In this document: piece by piece, positions 53,023 to 62,682 of the stretch
How the letters are laid out: each line of letters starts with the position of its first letter
Numbering within the stretch: position 1 is the first letter of the stretch
NCBI RefSeq assembly: GCF_016862955.1
Contig: NZ_BONY01000013.1
Location: 62,001-126,000 of the forward strand
Length of the DNA: 64,000 nucleotides
Direction of reading: 5' to 3'
Origin: Rhizocola hellebori
Lineage (GTDB): Bacteria; Actinomycetota; Actinomycetes; Mycobacteriales; Micromonosporaceae
The notes under the pieces: model-generated
Seen by the model: only the letters and a program-made list of their open reading frames with translations
Told to the model about the DNA's origin: nothing
Databases searched by the model: none
Program-made: the position numbers and the translations under genes

Positions 53023-54506
53023 GAAGGCAACGGGCGGGAGCGGCGGCTGCCCAGCAGCAGGCCGAAAAGCGCGCCAACCACGCAGATCGCCGCTGTGACA
53101 AGGAAAATCTCGCGATACTCGGCGCGTAGCGCGGCTTCCAGCGCCGTGCGGTAGACCGCGAACTGTTTGGCGTACTCGTCCGGGGTGACGTTGAACGGCA
53201 GCGGCGGCACCAGATCTTTGGTGAACTCCGCGAAACGGTGCAATCCCCAGGCCGACAACCCGGCCACGCCCAGCAGCATGCCCATCATGCGGGCCACCAC
53301 GACCGCGGCGGAGGCGATGCCGTGCTGGCTCGCCGGGACCACGCGCAGCACCACCGCGGACAGCGGCGCGATGACCAGCCCCAGGCCCAGGCCGGCCAGA
53401 ACGAGGTCGGTGTCCAGCCGCGGCAGGCCGAACCCGTATTGGGCATCGAGGATGTCCACCGGCCAGTTCGCGATGAGGTAGTACGCGAACCCGGCGAGCA
53501 GGAGGCCGAAGAAGGTGAGCAACCGCTCGCCGAGCAGCCGGATCAGAAGGCCGCCAAGGAGAGCCCCGATCGGCAGCGCCACCAGGAATCGGGTCAGCAG
53601 CAACGTGCCGCCGAAGGAATCCTTGCCCAGCAACGTTTGCGCCACGAGCTGGACATCGACCAGCGTCACCAGCAACGCGGCCCCGGCACAGAGGCTCGCC
53701 ACCAAGGAACTCAGAAACGGCCGCATGGCCACTTCGCGTGTTTCCATCAGCCGGGTACGGGCGAACGCCTCCCAGAGCACAAAGAGCAGCAGCGCCACCG
53801 CTCCCCCGCCGAGCGTGGCCGGACCCCAGCTGGGTAGCACAGAGACGGACGGATCGGGGTTATAGAGCCCCGCCACGAACAGGCCCAAGGAGATGGCGAG
53901 CAGAAGCCCGCCAACCACGTCGACCCGGGGCGCGGCCTGACCCGAGACCCGCTTCGGCACCATCGTCCAGACGGCGATCGCGGCCAGCACGGCCAGCGGG
54001 ATGTTGAGCCAGAAGATGCCCCGCCACCCGATCCAGGCCGCCACGGCGGCGCCGAACAGCGGGCCGAGCACCGCGCCCAGCTCCTGAGCCGCACCGACCC
54101 AGCCGAGCGCGGCGGCCCGGCGCGGCCCGGCGAAGACGTCGGCGACAAGCGCCATCGTCACCGGCAGCAGAGCGCCGCCAGCGAGACCCTGCAAGGCCCG
54201 TCCCGCGATGAGCACGTTGAGGGTGTCCGCGGTGGCGGTGACGGCCGAGCCGGCGGCGAAACCGGCGAGGCACACGACTATGACCGCACGCCGGCCGAAT
54301 CTGTCGGAGAGCCGGCCGAGCAGGGGCATTCCGGCGATGTAGCCGAGCAGATAGCCGGTGATCAGTGGGGTGGCGCGTTCCAGCCGGTTGATCGGCACAT
54401 CGAAGTCGTTCACGATATCGATGAGGATGGAGACCAGGACGTAGGCGTCAAGGGCACCAAGCAGAACGGCCAGCCCACCGACCCCGACCGCGAGCCTAGG
54501 GCGCAC
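53019..54506 (-). CDS. MFS lipid/drug exporter, P55 (Rv1410c)-like
   Basis: A 495-residue permease with about fourteen membrane helices. The motif-A loop is PLLGRLSDRFGRRAVIVVCL after helix 2, and an Asp in helix 1 lies in LLGALDAYVLVSILIDIVNDFDVPINRLE. This is the P55 group, which in mycobacteria works with the lipoprotein LprG to move triacylglycerol and lipoglycans across the membrane and affects drug tolerance. The gene order here is the same: the GTG start overlaps lprG by 11 bases. Function in this organism is inferred from that pairing. Confidence 0.88.
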   Translation of the reverse strand: MRPRLAVGVGGLAVLLGALDAYVLVSILIDIVNDFDVPINRLERATPLITGYLLGYIAGMPLLGRLSDRFGRRAVIVVCLAGFAAGSAVTATADTLNVLIAGRALQGLAGGALLPVTMALVADVFAGPRRAAALGWVGAAQELGAVLGPLFGAAVAAWIGWRGIFWLNIPLAVLAAIAVWTMVPKRVSGQAAPRVDVVGGLLLAISLGLFVAGLYNPDPSVSVLPSWGPATLGGGAVALLLFVLWEAFARTRLMETREVAMRPFLSSLVASLCAGAALLVTLVDVQLVAQTLLGKDSFGGTLLLTRFLVALPIGALLGGLLIRLLGERLLTFFGLLLAGFAYYLIANWPVDILDAQYGFGLPRLDTDLVLAGLGLGLVIAPLSAVVLRVVPASQHGIASAAVVVARMMGMLLGVAGLSAWGLHRFAEFTKDLVPPLPFNVTPDEYAKQFAVYRTALEAALRAEYREIFLVTAAICVVGALFGLLLGSRRSRPLPS

Positions 54507-55188
54507 TGATGGTCACCGGTACGTCGTAGTTGCTGAACGTTATCGAGGCAACACCCTTCGAAGCCGAACCGGATTGGGGGATGGTGAACTCCGCTTTGGC
54601 GATGCGCTTGGTGGTGGCGTCGAGCCAGACCACCGCGGTCACGCCGGATGCCGTGGTCGGGATGAGGGCCGCCAGCGCCGACGCGTCGGGGTCGAACGAA
54701 ACCTTGTACGCGTCCTTGCCGTCGACCTGTTCCTTGGCTTCGGTCTTCGGGTTCTTCGCGGTGCGCAGCAGCTTGGCCGCTCCCCGCTGCGGGTCGAGGA
54801 TCGCCGACGGGTCGTAGACCGTGGATGCGACCGCGAGCGGCACCTCCTGGTACCCGCCGGTGGCGAGCTTGAGGTAGAGCTTCTGCCCGAGGATGACGAA
54901 AGCGGCCTCCGTCTTCATTCCGCCCATGTCGATGGTGGCGGCGCCCTTGGCGTTGCCCTCCTTGGTCAGGTCGCCCTCGGCCTTCGACAGGGGCACCCCG
55001 TTGATCGGCGTCTTGACGTCGATGACGAAGTGGGCGCTCTTCACGTCGCTCATCGCCTTGTCACCCTCGGACATGAGCTGTGAACCCGCCGGCAGCGAAC
55101 CGGTGTCATTCTCGGACTTCTTCGTACACCCCGTCAGCGCGATACTAAATATTGTCAGCGCGGCTAGCGCGCGGAAAGTGCGAGACAT
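54496..55188 (-). CDS. lprG: LppX/LprA/LprG family lipoprotein
   Basis: A 230-residue lipoprotein. The signal peptide MSRTFRALAALTIFSIALTGC ends in the lipobox LTGC, with Cys-21 the lipidated residue. The mature part is the LppX_LprAFG fold: AMSDVKSAHFVIDVKTPINGVPLSKAEGDLTKEGNAKGAATIDMGG, AAFVILGQKLYLKLATGGYQEVP, and VWLDATTKRIAKAEFTIP. In LprG the fold forms a lipid-binding cavity that carries triacylated lipids. It is coupled to the P55-like exporter. TAGCAT 6 bases before the ATG suggests a leaderless transcript. Confidence 0.9.
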   Translation of the reverse strand: MSRTFRALAALTIFSIALTGCTKKSENDTGSLPAGSQLMSEGDKAMSDVKSAHFVIDVKTPINGVPLSKAEGDLTKEGNAKGAATIDMGGMKTEAAFVILGQKLYLKLATGGYQEVPLAVASTVYDPSAILDPQRGAAKLLRTAKNPKTEAKEQVDGKDAYKVSFDPDASALAALIPTTASGVTAVVWLDATTKRIAKAEFTIPQSGSASKGVASITFSNYDVPVTISAP

Positions 55189-55194
55189 ACACGC

Positions 55195-55200
55195 ATGCTA
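55195..55200 (-). promoter_or_regulatory. -10 element of a leaderless lprG promoter
   Basis: TAGCAT on the minus strand ends 6 bases before the lprG ATG and there is no ribosome site between. The upstream gene ends at 55218, so lprG-p55 may start here rather than by readthrough. Confidence 0.5.
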
Positions 55201-55217
55201 TGCACAGCCCGCACCCG

Positions 55218-56150
55218 TTAGTAGCCGTCCTGAACCTCGTTGGCCAAGGGCTCGCCCGCCAGCATTCGCCGAAGCTGATCTCCGACCAGCCGGTAGGCCC
55301 GGGGCAGCAGCCCCCGAACCGACCCGGCCACATGCGGCGTGATCAGCACGTTAGGCATTGTCCACAATGGATGATCAACGGGGAGTGGCTCGGGATCGGT
55401 GACGTCGAGTGCCGCCAGAATCCGGCCGCCGGCAAGTTCTTTGGTCAGGGCGGCGGTGTCGGCAACCGGACCCCGTGCCGCGTTCACCAGCAGGGCCCCG
55501 TCGCGCATCGCGGCCAGGAAAGTCGCGTCGACCATGCCGCGGGTGAGGTCGGTCAGCGGTACCAGGAGGACCACGATGTCGGCGTGTGGCAGCAACTCCG
55601 GAAGCTCACCGATAGCATGCACTCCGTCGCGCGCCGTGCGGGCCACGTAGGTCAGCTCGACCTCGAACGGGGTGAGCCGGGCGCCCAGGGCCGTGCCGAT
55701 TGAGCCCGCGCCGACGACGAGCACCCGCTTGCCCGCGAGCTCATCGGTCGGCGCGAACTCGGCGTAGCTCCAGGTCGGCACCGCCTGCGCGCGGGCGAAA
55801 TGGTCAAACCGCCGCAGGACGGCCAGCATCGCGGTGACCACCCATTCCGCCGTGGAGGAGTCGTGTACCCCACGCGCGTCGCACAGCATCACGCCGGAGC
55901 GGGTGCGGCCGATCCAGGCGTCGGCCCCGGCCGAGAGCAGCTGGATGACCTGAAGGCTGGGCAGCCGCTGCGCGAAGTCGACGACCGCACCGCTGCTGAG
56001 GAACGGCGGCACCCAGAAGGTGACCTCGGCCGGATCGGAGGGCAGCGGTTTGTCGGGACCGGTGAGAACCCTGATATCGACGTGCGTTGCCAGCTCGCCG
56101 AGGAATTGGCGGCCTTGTTCGTGGGCGATCCAAACGGTCACGGCGACCAC
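55218..56150 (-). CDS. D-isomer specific 2-hydroxyacid dehydrogenase
   Basis: A 310-residue NAD(P)-dependent 2-hydroxyacid dehydrogenase. The Rossmann motif is GKRVLVVGAGSIGTALGARLTPFEVELTYVAR. The active-site Arg lies in LLVNAARGPVADTAAL, a Glu region in LAALDVTDPEPLPVDHPLW, and the catalytic His in NVLITPHVAGSVRGLLPRAY. The N-terminal half is shorter than in SerA and there is no ACT domain. Substrate is unknown; glyoxylate/hydroxypyruvate reductase-like activity is possible. It is divergent from the PQQ-type dehydrogenase gene and 29 bases before lprG. Confidence 0.9.
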   Translation of the reverse strand: MVAVTVWIAHEQGRQFLGELATHVDIRVLTGPDKPLPSDPAEVTFWVPPFLSSGAVVDFAQRLPSLQVIQLLSAGADAWIGRTRSGVMLCDARGVHDSSTAEWVVTAMLAVLRRFDHFARAQAVPTWSYAEFAPTDELAGKRVLVVGAGSIGTALGARLTPFEVELTYVARTARDGVHAIGELPELLPHADIVVLLVPLTDLTRGMVDATFLAAMRDGALLVNAARGPVADTAALTKELAGGRILAALDVTDPEPLPVDHPLWTMPNVLITPHVAGSVRGLLPRAYRLVGDQLRRMLAGEPLANEVQDGY

Positions 56151-56172
56151 GTTATCTCTCAGGGGTGCGGGG

Positions 56173-56178
56173 TAGTCT
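56173..56178 (+). promoter_or_regulatory. -10 element of a leaderless promoter (sugar dehydrogenase gene)
   Basis: TAGTCT (TAnnnT) ends 7 bases before the ATG at 56186, with no ribosome site between. It sits in the 35-base gap between divergent genes. Confidence 0.5.
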
Positions 56179-56185
56179 GAGGCGC

Positions 56186-57349
56186 ATGCGGAACCAAGGC
56201 GCGAGGTCGGGGCTCAGCAAGGTCATGAGAAGGTTTTGGGCACCCCTCGCGGTAGCGGTCTGCGCCAGCTTGGTGGCTTGTTCACAGCAGGGGCCGAGTG
56301 TCGTGGCCACCCAGCCGCCGCCCGTGCCCACCCCGGCCCCGTCGGCGAGCGCGCTCGGCACGCCAGTGGTGACCGCCAAGGATGTGATCGCAAAAGGGCT
56401 GAAAGCCCCCTGGGGAATTGCCTTCCTGCCCGACGGCAGCGCGCTGGTGACCGAACGTGACAGCAAGCGTGTGCTCAAGCTGACCAAGGGCACCGGTCAC
56501 GACTCGCCTTACGCCGTGTCCGAGGTGGGTGTCATCCAGGAGGCCGATCCGGGTGGCGAGGGCGGGTTGCTGGGCATCGCGGTGTCGCCCGACTACGCCC
56601 AGGATCAGACGATTTTCCTTTATTACACAAGCTCTACGGACAACCGCGTGGTTCGCTGGAAGATCGGCGGCAAGCCCGAGCCGATCCTCACCGGCATCCC
56701 GATGGCGGGCAACCACGACGGCGGCCGCCTGGCCTTCGGCCCGGACAAGATGCTCTACGTGACCACCGGCGACGCCGCGCGCTCGGCCAACTCGCAGGAC
56801 AAGAACAGCCTGGGCGGCAAAATCCTGCGCATGACGCCCGACGGCAAACCCGCGCCGGGCAATCCCTTCAACAACTATGCGTGGACCTTCGGGCACCGCA
56901 ACGTCCAGGGCATCAGCTGGGACTCCAGCGGCCGCATGTGGGCCAGCGAGTTCGGCCAGAACACGTGGGACGAAATCAACCTCATCGAGAAGGGCAACAA
57001 CTACGGCTGGCCCGAGGTCGAGGGCGCGGCGGGCGACAAGCGTTTCACCGACCCGATAGCCGCCTTCCCCACCAGCGAGTCCTCCTGCTCCGGCACCGCG
57101 GTCGCGGGCGACATCCTCGCCGTGGCCTGCCTTCGCGGGCAGCGCCTCATCCTGGTGCACGTGCCGCCCGGCGGCGTGAGCAAGCCCAACGCCCAGCTGG
57201 TCAAGGAGTTCGGCCGGCTTCGCGCGGCGGTGCTGGCGCCAGACAAGTCGCTCTGGGTGCTCACCAACAACTTCGACGGAAGGTGCAACGCTGGATGCAC
57301 CAAGCACCCCGATGACGACCGGATCCTGCGCATCACAGTGGGCACATGA
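56186..57349 (+). CDS. PQQ-dependent sugar dehydrogenase lipoprotein (soluble GDH-like)
   Basis: A 387-residue lipoprotein. The N-terminus has a basic stretch, hydrophobic core PLAVAVCASLVAC and lipobox VACS at about residue 30. The mature protein is the six-bladed GSDH propeller: GLKAPWGIAFLPDGSALVTERDSKRVLKL, GGEGGLLGIAVSPDYAQDQTIFLYYTSS, AGNHDGGRLAFGPDKMLYVTTGDA (the catalytic His and PQQ region), FGHRNVQGISWDSSGRMWASEFGQNTWDEINLIEKGNNYGWP. It would oxidise an aldose outside the membrane if PQQ is bound; the host's PQQ supply is not shown here. The end overlaps the metallophosphoesterase start by 4 bases. Confidence 0.9.
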   Translation: MRNQGARSGLSKVMRRFWAPLAVAVCASLVACSQQGPSVVATQPPPVPTPAPSASALGTPVVTAKDVIAKGLKAPWGIAFLPDGSALVTERDSKRVLKLTKGTGHDSPYAVSEVGVIQEADPGGEGGLLGIAVSPDYAQDQTIFLYYTSSTDNRVVRWKIGGKPEPILTGIPMAGNHDGGRLAFGPDKMLYVTTGDAARSANSQDKNSLGGKILRMTPDGKPAPGNPFNNYAWTFGHRNVQGISWDSSGRMWASEFGQNTWDEINLIEKGNNYGWPEVEGAAGDKRFTDPIAAFPTSESSCSGTAVAGDILAVACLRGQRLILVHVPPGGVSKPNAQLVKEFGRLRAAVLAPDKSLWVLTNNFDGRCNAGCTKHPDDDRILRITVGT

Positions 57350-58800
57350 CCAGAAAGGTGCCGTGGCCGCGCATAGCTAGGGCGCTTGGACTAGCGGGGG
57401 TGACGCTGGCCGGAGTGGTGCTGGCTCTTCTGGTCGCCGGGCGGGTAGGGGTCGATGTCGGCCCCTTTCGGTCCACCTTCTCGGTAACCCCGTCGGTGTT
57501 CGGCGACACCGAGGTGCTGCTGCCTCCGCTCGGTTCGCTTCAGCTCGACACCCATGAGGGCCCGGCCCATCTGCGGATCAGCCTTGACGGTCTGGACCAG
57601 GCCCGCACCGAGGCGCTGATTGAGGATCCGGCCACCATCACCAGGGCCAGCCGCACGGCCGTGACCGATCTGCGCAGCGGTGTCAACCGGCTGGTGATGC
57701 ATGCGACCGGGGTGGCCATGCTGGGCGCGATGTTCGCCGCTGCCATCGTCTACCGCCGCATCCGCGAAATGGCTTGGGCCGGTGGGCTTTCCCTTGCCGT
57801 CATGGCCGGCAGCTTCGGCTTCGCAGCGCTCACCTTCCATCCGCGTGCCCTGACCGAGCCCCGTTACGAAGGTCTGCTCGCCAACGCCCCGGCCGTGGTC
57901 GGTGATGCGCAACGACTTGCGGATCGCTATGACGAGTACGCGGCCCAGCTGGAAAAGATGGTCGTCAACGTGGGCCAGCTCTACAGCACCGTGGCCAACC
58001 TTCCCGTCTACACCCCCGACGACGGCACCATCCGCGTGCTTCACGTCTCGGATCTGCACCTCAACCCGGCCGCCTGGCCCATCATCCGGTCGGCGGTCGA
58101 GCAGTTCCACATCAACGTGGTCGTGGACACCGGCGACATCAACGACTGGGGCAGCGAGGCCGAGGCCAGCTTCGTCGCCTCGATAGCCCTGTTGAAAGTG
58201 CCCTATGTCTACGTTCGGGGCAACCACGATTCCGCGATCACCCAGGCGGCGGTCGCGGCACAGCCCAACGCGGTGGTGCTCGACAACCGGGTGATCACCG
58301 TCGCCGGGCTCACCTTCGCCGGCATCGGCGACCCTCGGTTCACCCCGGACAAGGCGGTAAACCCTTTGAGCACAGGCGAATCGGCCACCACCGTCGACAT
58401 GGTGCAGCAGGTTGGCGAGCGGCTCGCCGACACCGTCGTCAACTCGCCCAGGTCGGTGGACATCGCGCTGGTGCACGATCCCCGTTCGGCGGAGGGGCTG
58501 GCCGGCGTGACGCCGCTGGTGCTCGCCGGGCACGCCCACACCCGCTCGATGACGGTGCTGGACCACACCAAAACCCGGCTCCTGGTACAGGGCTCGACCG
58601 GTGGGGCCGGGCTGCGCGGCCTTGAAGGCGAGTCGCCCCGGCCGCTTGAAATGTCTGTCCTCTACTTCGATCCGGCGCGCGAGTTCCTGGCCTACGACGA
58701 CATCACCGTCGGCGGCGCCGGGCTGGCCGAGGTGACGCTGAAACGTCACCTCGTCGAGCCGGTGCTCCTCGACGTCGAGCCGTCGGTCTCTCCTAGTTAG
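57346..58800 (+). CDS. Membrane calcineurin-like metallophosphoesterase
   Basis: A 484-residue protein with a membrane helix at about 14-34, a beta-rich extracytoplasmic segment, two further helices at about 118-165, and a C-terminal metallophosphoesterase domain. The metal motifs are all present: HVSDLHLN (D-x-H), VVDTGDIND (GD), VRGNHDSA (GNHD), [10 protein letters not shown], and [10 protein letters not shown] (GHxH). The substrate is unknown; secreted relatives act on phosphodiesters or UDP-sugar-linked lipids. It is translationally coupled to the PQQ dehydrogenase gene (ATGA) and overlaps the convergent gatB by 8 bases. Confidence 0.9.
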   Translation: MTRKVPWPRIARALGLAGVTLAGVVLALLVAGRVGVDVGPFRSTFSVTPSVFGDTEVLLPPLGSLQLDTHEGPAHLRISLDGLDQARTEALIEDPATITRASRTAVTDLRSGVNRLVMHATGVAMLGAMFAAAIVYRRIREMAWAGGLSLAVMAGSFGFAALTFHPRALTEPRYEGLLANAPAVVGDAQRLADRYDEYAAQLEKMVVNVGQLYSTVANLPVYTPDDGTIRVLHVSDLHLNPAAWPIIRSAVEQFHINVVVDTGDINDWGSEAEASFVASIALLKVPYVYVRGNHDSAITQAAVAAQPNAVVLDNRVITVAGLTFAGIGDPRFTPDKAVNPLSTGESATTVDMVQQVGERLADTVVNSPRSVDIALVHDPRSAEGLAGVTPLVLAGHAHTRSMTVLDHTKTRLLVQGSTGGAGLRGLEGESPRPLEMSVLYFDPAREFLAYDDITVGGAGLAEVTLKRHLVEPVLLDVEPSVSPS

Positions 58801-60274
58801 ACAGTCGGCTCAGCACGAGCTCGCGGACGGTTTTCGCGTCCGCCTGCCCGCGGGTGGTCTTCATGACCGCCCCGATGAGCACGCCCGCTGCGGCCTGGTT
58901 GCCACCACGGATCTTCTCGGCGATGTCGGGGTTGGCGGCGATCGCCTCGTCCACGGCGACGGTAAGCGCTCCGGTGTCGGAGACGACCTCGATGCCGCGA
59001 GCGGCCATCACCTCGGCCGGGTCGCCCTCTCCCGCGAGCACGCCCTCAAGCACCTGACGCGCGAGCTTGTCGGTGAGCTTGCCCTCGTCGACCAGCTTCT
59101 GCAGCTGGGCCACCTGGGACGGGGTCACGCCGCTGTCGCCCAGCTCGATGCCGCGCTCGTTGGCGTGCCGGGAAAGCTCGCCCAGCCACCATTTCCGCGC
59201 CGCCTCGGGCGAAGCGCCCTGGGCCACGGTCTGCTCGATCAGCTCCACCGCTCCCGCGTTGAGGATCGACTGCATGTCCAATGCGGACAGTCCCCACTCG
59301 GCGGTGAGGCGGGCCCGGTGCACGCGGGGCAACTCCGGCAGGGCGGCCTTGAGCTCCTTGACCCAGGTCGCATCCGGCGCCAGCGGAACCAGGTCGGGCT
59401 CGGGGAAGTAGCGGTAGTCGGTCGCGGTCTCCTTGGACCGGCCCGACGTCGACTCCCCGGTGTCCTCGTGGAAGTGGCGCGTCTCCTGGATGATGTGGCC
59501 GCCGTTTTCCAGGATGTTGCCCTGGCGGATCATCTCCGAACGCACCGAACGCTCGACGCTGCGCAGCGAGTTGACGTTCTTCGTTTCGGTGCGGGTGCCC
59601 CAGGTTTCGCCGAGCTTGTTCAGCGAGGTGTTCACGTCGCAGCGCATCGAGCCCTGCTCCATCTTCACGTCGGAGACCCCGAGCGTGCGGATGACATCGC
59701 GCAGCTCCGCCACGTAGGCCTTGGCGACCTCGGGCGCCCTGGCCCCGATGCCCGGCACCGGCTTGGTGACGATCTCCACCAGCGGGATCCCGGCGCGGTT
59801 GAAGTCGACCAGCGACTCGGTCGCGCCGTGGATGCGGCCGGTGGCCCCGCCCACGTGCAGCGACTTACCGGTGTCCTCTTCCAGGTGCACGCGCTCGATG
59901 CCGATGCGGAACAGCTCGCCGTCGACCTCGACATCGAGGTAGCCATCTGAGCACAGCGGCTCGTCGTACTGGCTGATCTGGAAGTTCTTCGGCATGTCGG
60001 GATAGAAGTAGTTCTTGCGGGCGAAGCGGCACCAGGACGCGATCGAACAGTTCAGCGCGAGCCCAATGCGGACGGTCGCCTCGATGGCGGCCTTGTTCGT
60101 CACCGGAAGACTTCCCGGCAGGCCCAGGCACACCGGGCAGACCTGGGTATTGGGCTCCGCACCGAACACGGTCGGGCAGCCGCAGAACATCTTGGTCTGG
60201 GTCCCCAGCTCCACATGGGTTTCCAGGCCGATCACCGGCTCGTAGCGGGCGACCACATCGTCAAAGCTAAGCAA
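58793..60274 (-). CDS. gatB: Aspartyl/glutamyl-tRNA amidotransferase subunit B
   Basis: A 493-residue GatB, which activates Glu-tRNA(Gln) or Asp-tRNA(Asn) for amidation with ammonia from GatA. Landmarks: [39 protein letters not shown] (zinc cysteines), [59 protein letters not shown] and [20 protein letters not shown]. The C-terminal helical and YqeY-like domain is complete. The start is TTG 60274, behind GGGAGTAGG. It lies 6 bases after gatC; gatA, which usually lies between them, is absent from this locus. Confidence 0.97.
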   Translation of the reverse strand: MLSFDDVVARYEPVIGLETHVELGTQTKMFCGCPTVFGAEPNTQVCPVCLGLPGSLPVTNKAAIEATVRIGLALNCSIASWCRFARKNYFYPDMPKNFQISQYDEPLCSDGYLDVEVDGELFRIGIERVHLEEDTGKSLHVGGATGRIHGATESLVDFNRAGIPLVEIVTKPVPGIGARAPEVAKAYVAELRDVIRTLGVSDVKMEQGSMRCDVNTSLNKLGETWGTRTETKNVNSLRSVERSVRSEMIRQGNILENGGHIIQETRHFHEDTGESTSGRSKETATDYRYFPEPDLVPLAPDATWVKELKAALPELPRVHRARLTAEWGLSALDMQSILNAGAVELIEQTVAQGASPEAARKWWLGELSRHANERGIELGDSGVTPSQVAQLQKLVDEGKLTDKLARQVLEGVLAGEGDPAEVMAARGIEVVSDTGALTVAVDEAIAANPDIAEKIRGGNQAAAGVLIGAVMKTTRGQADAKTVRELVLSRLSN

Positions 60275-60280
60275 CGGAAC

Positions 60281-60580
60281 CTACTCCCCTTCGGCCAGGA
60301 TCTGCGGCACCCGGAACCGGTTGGAGAAGGGGTCGGGTGCGCCCGCGAGCGCTAGGTCACGATCGAGGCAGGCATCGATGACGTCGTCGCGCAGGACATT
60401 GACCAGATCCACATTGTGCGAGGTGGCCGGCACGTCCTCGACATCGACCTCGCCAACGCGAGCGACCGCCTGCAGGATGGTGTCAAGCTGACCGGCGAAC
60501 ATATCGATCTCTTCGTCGGTGACAGCGAGCCGGGACAATCGCGCCAGGTGCGCGACTTCCTCTCGCGAGATGGTGGCCAT
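60281..60580 (-). CDS. gatC: Aspartyl/glutamyl-tRNA amidotransferase subunit C
   Basis: A 99-residue GatC, the small subunit that holds GatA and GatB together. ATISREEVAHLARLSRLAVTDEEIDMFAGQLDTILQAVARVGEVDVEDVPATSH is the N-terminal helical pair with the conserved HLARL, and VNVLRDDVIDACLDRDLALAGAPDPFSNRFRVPQIL is the extended GatA-wrapping C-terminus. ATG 60580 lies 11 bases after the GGDEF-EAL gene, and gatB starts 6 bases further on. In most actinobacteria gatA lies between gatC and gatB; here it does not. Confidence 0.96.
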   Translation of the reverse strand: MATISREEVAHLARLSRLAVTDEEIDMFAGQLDTILQAVARVGEVDVEDVPATSHNVDLVNVLRDDVIDACLDRDLALAGAPDPFSNRFRVPQILAEGE

Positions 60581-60591
60581 GGGCGCAAAGT

Positions 60592-62658
60592 CTACAAGCT
60601 GCGTACCATGCCGCCCGGGACTGGGGCGCGGGTCTTGGCCAGCCAGAGCGGAAGCTCCTCGGCCTGCTGCGGCTTCGCGTAGAACCAGCCCTGGGCGATG
60701 TCGCAGCCCGCGAGGTGCAGCAGCCGCCATGCGCTCTCGTCCTCGACACCCTCGGCCACCACCCGCAGGCCGAGCGCTCCGGCCAGCTCGATGATCGAGC
60801 GGACAATGGCTCTGGCGTCGGCGTCCTCGGTCATGCTGATGACGAAAGATCGGTCTATCTTGACCTCGCGCAGCGGGAGCCGGCGCAGGTGCTGCATCGA
60901 GGAGTAGCCGGTGCCGAAATCGTCCAGCGCTATGGCCACCCCAAGCTGATGCAGCTTGGTGAGGGTGGCGAGCACCCTGTTCGGGTCGGCCATCAGCGCG
61001 CTCTCGGTGATCTCCAGCTGCAGCGCGCCGGGCGCGACGCCGTGCCGGCGCAGCAGCTCCTCGATCTGCTCCACGATCTCGCCGGTGTGCAGGTCGCGGA
61101 CGCTGACATTGACCGAGATGCGCAGCCGCATGCCCTCGGCCTCCCATTGCGCCAGCCTTTGCACGGCTTGGCAGAGCACCCAGCGGGTCAGCAGGCGCAT
61201 CACCGAGCTGGGCTCGGCGACCTTGATCAGCTCGTCCGGGGTCACCGGCCCGCGCGTCGGATGCAGCCACCGCAGCAGCGCCTCGATGCCCACCACCCGG
61301 CCGGAGCTGATTTCGATCTGCGGCTGGTAGACCAGGGAAAGCCCACCGCCGTCGGGCTCGTTGAGCGCGGAGCGCAGGTCGGCCAGGAGGCTGAGCCGCT
61401 GCGGGGAGTTCTGGTCGGCCTCGACCTCGTAGAAGGCGACCCCGTCTCCGGAATGCTTCGCCGAGTACATGGCCACGTCGGCGCGGCGCAGCAAGCTGGC
61501 GAAGTCGCAGCCGTGGTCGGGGTAGAGGGCGATGCCGATGGAGCCGCCGACATCGAGCGGGATTCCCTCCAGCACCACGGGTGTCTGCAACGCCTCCTCC
61601 ACCTTTTCGGCCAAGGCGCGCGCCTGCTCTGGGCTTTCCAGGTGCTTGGCCACAATGGCGAACTCGTCGCCGCCGAGCCGGGCCACCAGGTCTGTGGTGC
61701 GGGCCGCCTGCGCTATCCGGCTGCCCACCGCGATGAGGAGCCGGTCGCCCACCTCGTGGCCGAGGGCATCGTTGACGTTCTTAAATCTGTCCAGATCGAG
61801 CAGCACGAGTGCGAACCTGTTGGCCGCATCGCCCTGCACCGCGCGGCGGGAGTGGCTCGCCGCCGCGCTGGTCACCTCGGCGATGAGCGCTTTGCGGTTG
61901 GCCAGCCCGGTGAGCGGGTCGATGTTGGCCAGGTGGCGCTGCCGCGCGGTCATGATGGCCAGCTGCCGCACCGCGATGAGGGGCAGCACGATCAGCGGGA
62001 TGAACTCGGGCCGGCGGAACTGCATCATCAGGGCCGGACCCATCAGCAGCAGCGAACCCGTGGTCATCGCCTCCGGGCCAAGCGCGCCAAGGACCATCCG
62101 CCACCAGCTGACGTCGTCGCGCAGCCAGATGGCGATCGCCGTGGTCAGGTATTTCACGGTGAACCAGGTGAGCGCGGCGGCCACGATGCCGACCACCGAA
62201 TACAGGCGCGTGGGCTCGTTGCCGCGCAGGGTCGCGTAGACCAGATGGGCGAGCCCGAAGGCGACCGCGTATTGCCCAATGTTGAAAATGGCGCGCCATA
62301 GCGCGTGTTTGAGCCGCCACGAAGAAACAGCGACGGCGACCGCCTGCACGGTGACCGCGGCGGCGACGCCGTACACGAGCATGATGGCGAAAGTGAAGGC
62401 AATGGACGGGAAGATGGCCGCGGTGTTCCACTTGCCCGGCAGCGAGACCGGCATCGCATCGGCGAGCACGGCCAAAGCGGCGGTTATCCAGAAGCCCGCC
62501 TGCGCTGTGCTCAGCACCGTCGGCAGCGACTCGAAGTCGTGGAAGGTCAGCAGCGCACCAAGCACGAGCACCGTCACGCAATAGCTGCCGAAGGCAACCC
62601 TTCGCTCAGCAGGCACCCGGTTGCGGTGCAGCTGCTGGGTAAGCGAGGTCGCCACCAT
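60592..62658 (-). CDS. Membrane GGDEF-EAL protein
   Basis: A 688-residue protein with about seven membrane helices in residues 20-240, in a MASE-like arrangement. The GGDEF domain (about 250-415) has IDPLTGLANRKALIAEV, LDLDRFKNVNDALGHEVGD and ARLGGDEFAIV, all active-site residues intact. The EAL domain (about 430-680) has GIEALLRWLHPTRGPVTP (EAL), ISVNVSVRDL, LEITESALM, ALDDFGTGYSSMQHLRRLPLREVKID and VVAEGVED, also intact. It can in principle make and break cyclic di-GMP. GGAGGG lies before the ATG. It is followed 11 bases later by gatC. Confidence 0.93.
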   Translation of the reverse strand: MVATSLTQQLHRNRVPAERRVAFGSYCVTVLVLGALLTFHDFESLPTVLSTAQAGFWITAALAVLADAMPVSLPGKWNTAAIFPSIAFTFAIMLVYGVAAAVTVQAVAVAVSSWRLKHALWRAIFNIGQYAVAFGLAHLVYATLRGNEPTRLYSVVGIVAAALTWFTVKYLTTAIAIWLRDDVSWWRMVLGALGPEAMTTGSLLLMGPALMMQFRRPEFIPLIVLPLIAVRQLAIMTARQRHLANIDPLTGLANRKALIAEVTSAAASHSRRAVQGDAANRFALVLLDLDRFKNVNDALGHEVGDRLLIAVGSRIAQAARTTDLVARLGGDEFAIVAKHLESPEQARALAEKVEEALQTPVVLEGIPLDVGGSIGIALYPDHGCDFASLLRRADVAMYSAKHSGDGVAFYEVEADQNSPQRLSLLADLRSALNEPDGGGLSLVYQPQIEISSGRVVGIEALLRWLHPTRGPVTPDELIKVAEPSSVMRLLTRWVLCQAVQRLAQWEAEGMRLRISVNVSVRDLHTGEIVEQIEELLRRHGVAPGALQLEITESALMADPNRVLATLTKLHQLGVAIALDDFGTGYSSMQHLRRLPLREVKIDRSFVISMTEDADARAIVRSIIELAGALGLRVVAEGVEDESAWRLLHLAGCDIAQGWFYAKPQQAEELPLWLAKTRAPVPGGMVRSL

Positions 62659-62682
62659 CTACACCCTCCGCGTGCGACGGTA

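Noticed and set aside
60275-60591. A hidden or frameshifted gatA between gatC and gatB
   Set aside because: The gap between gatC and gatB is only 6 bases, and neither strand nearby encodes an amidase-signature Ser-Ser-Lys region.
60715-62301. 528-codon plus-strand open frame opposite the GGDEF-EAL gene
   Set aside because: A shadow of high-GC coding; the minus strand contains intact GGDEF and EAL motifs.
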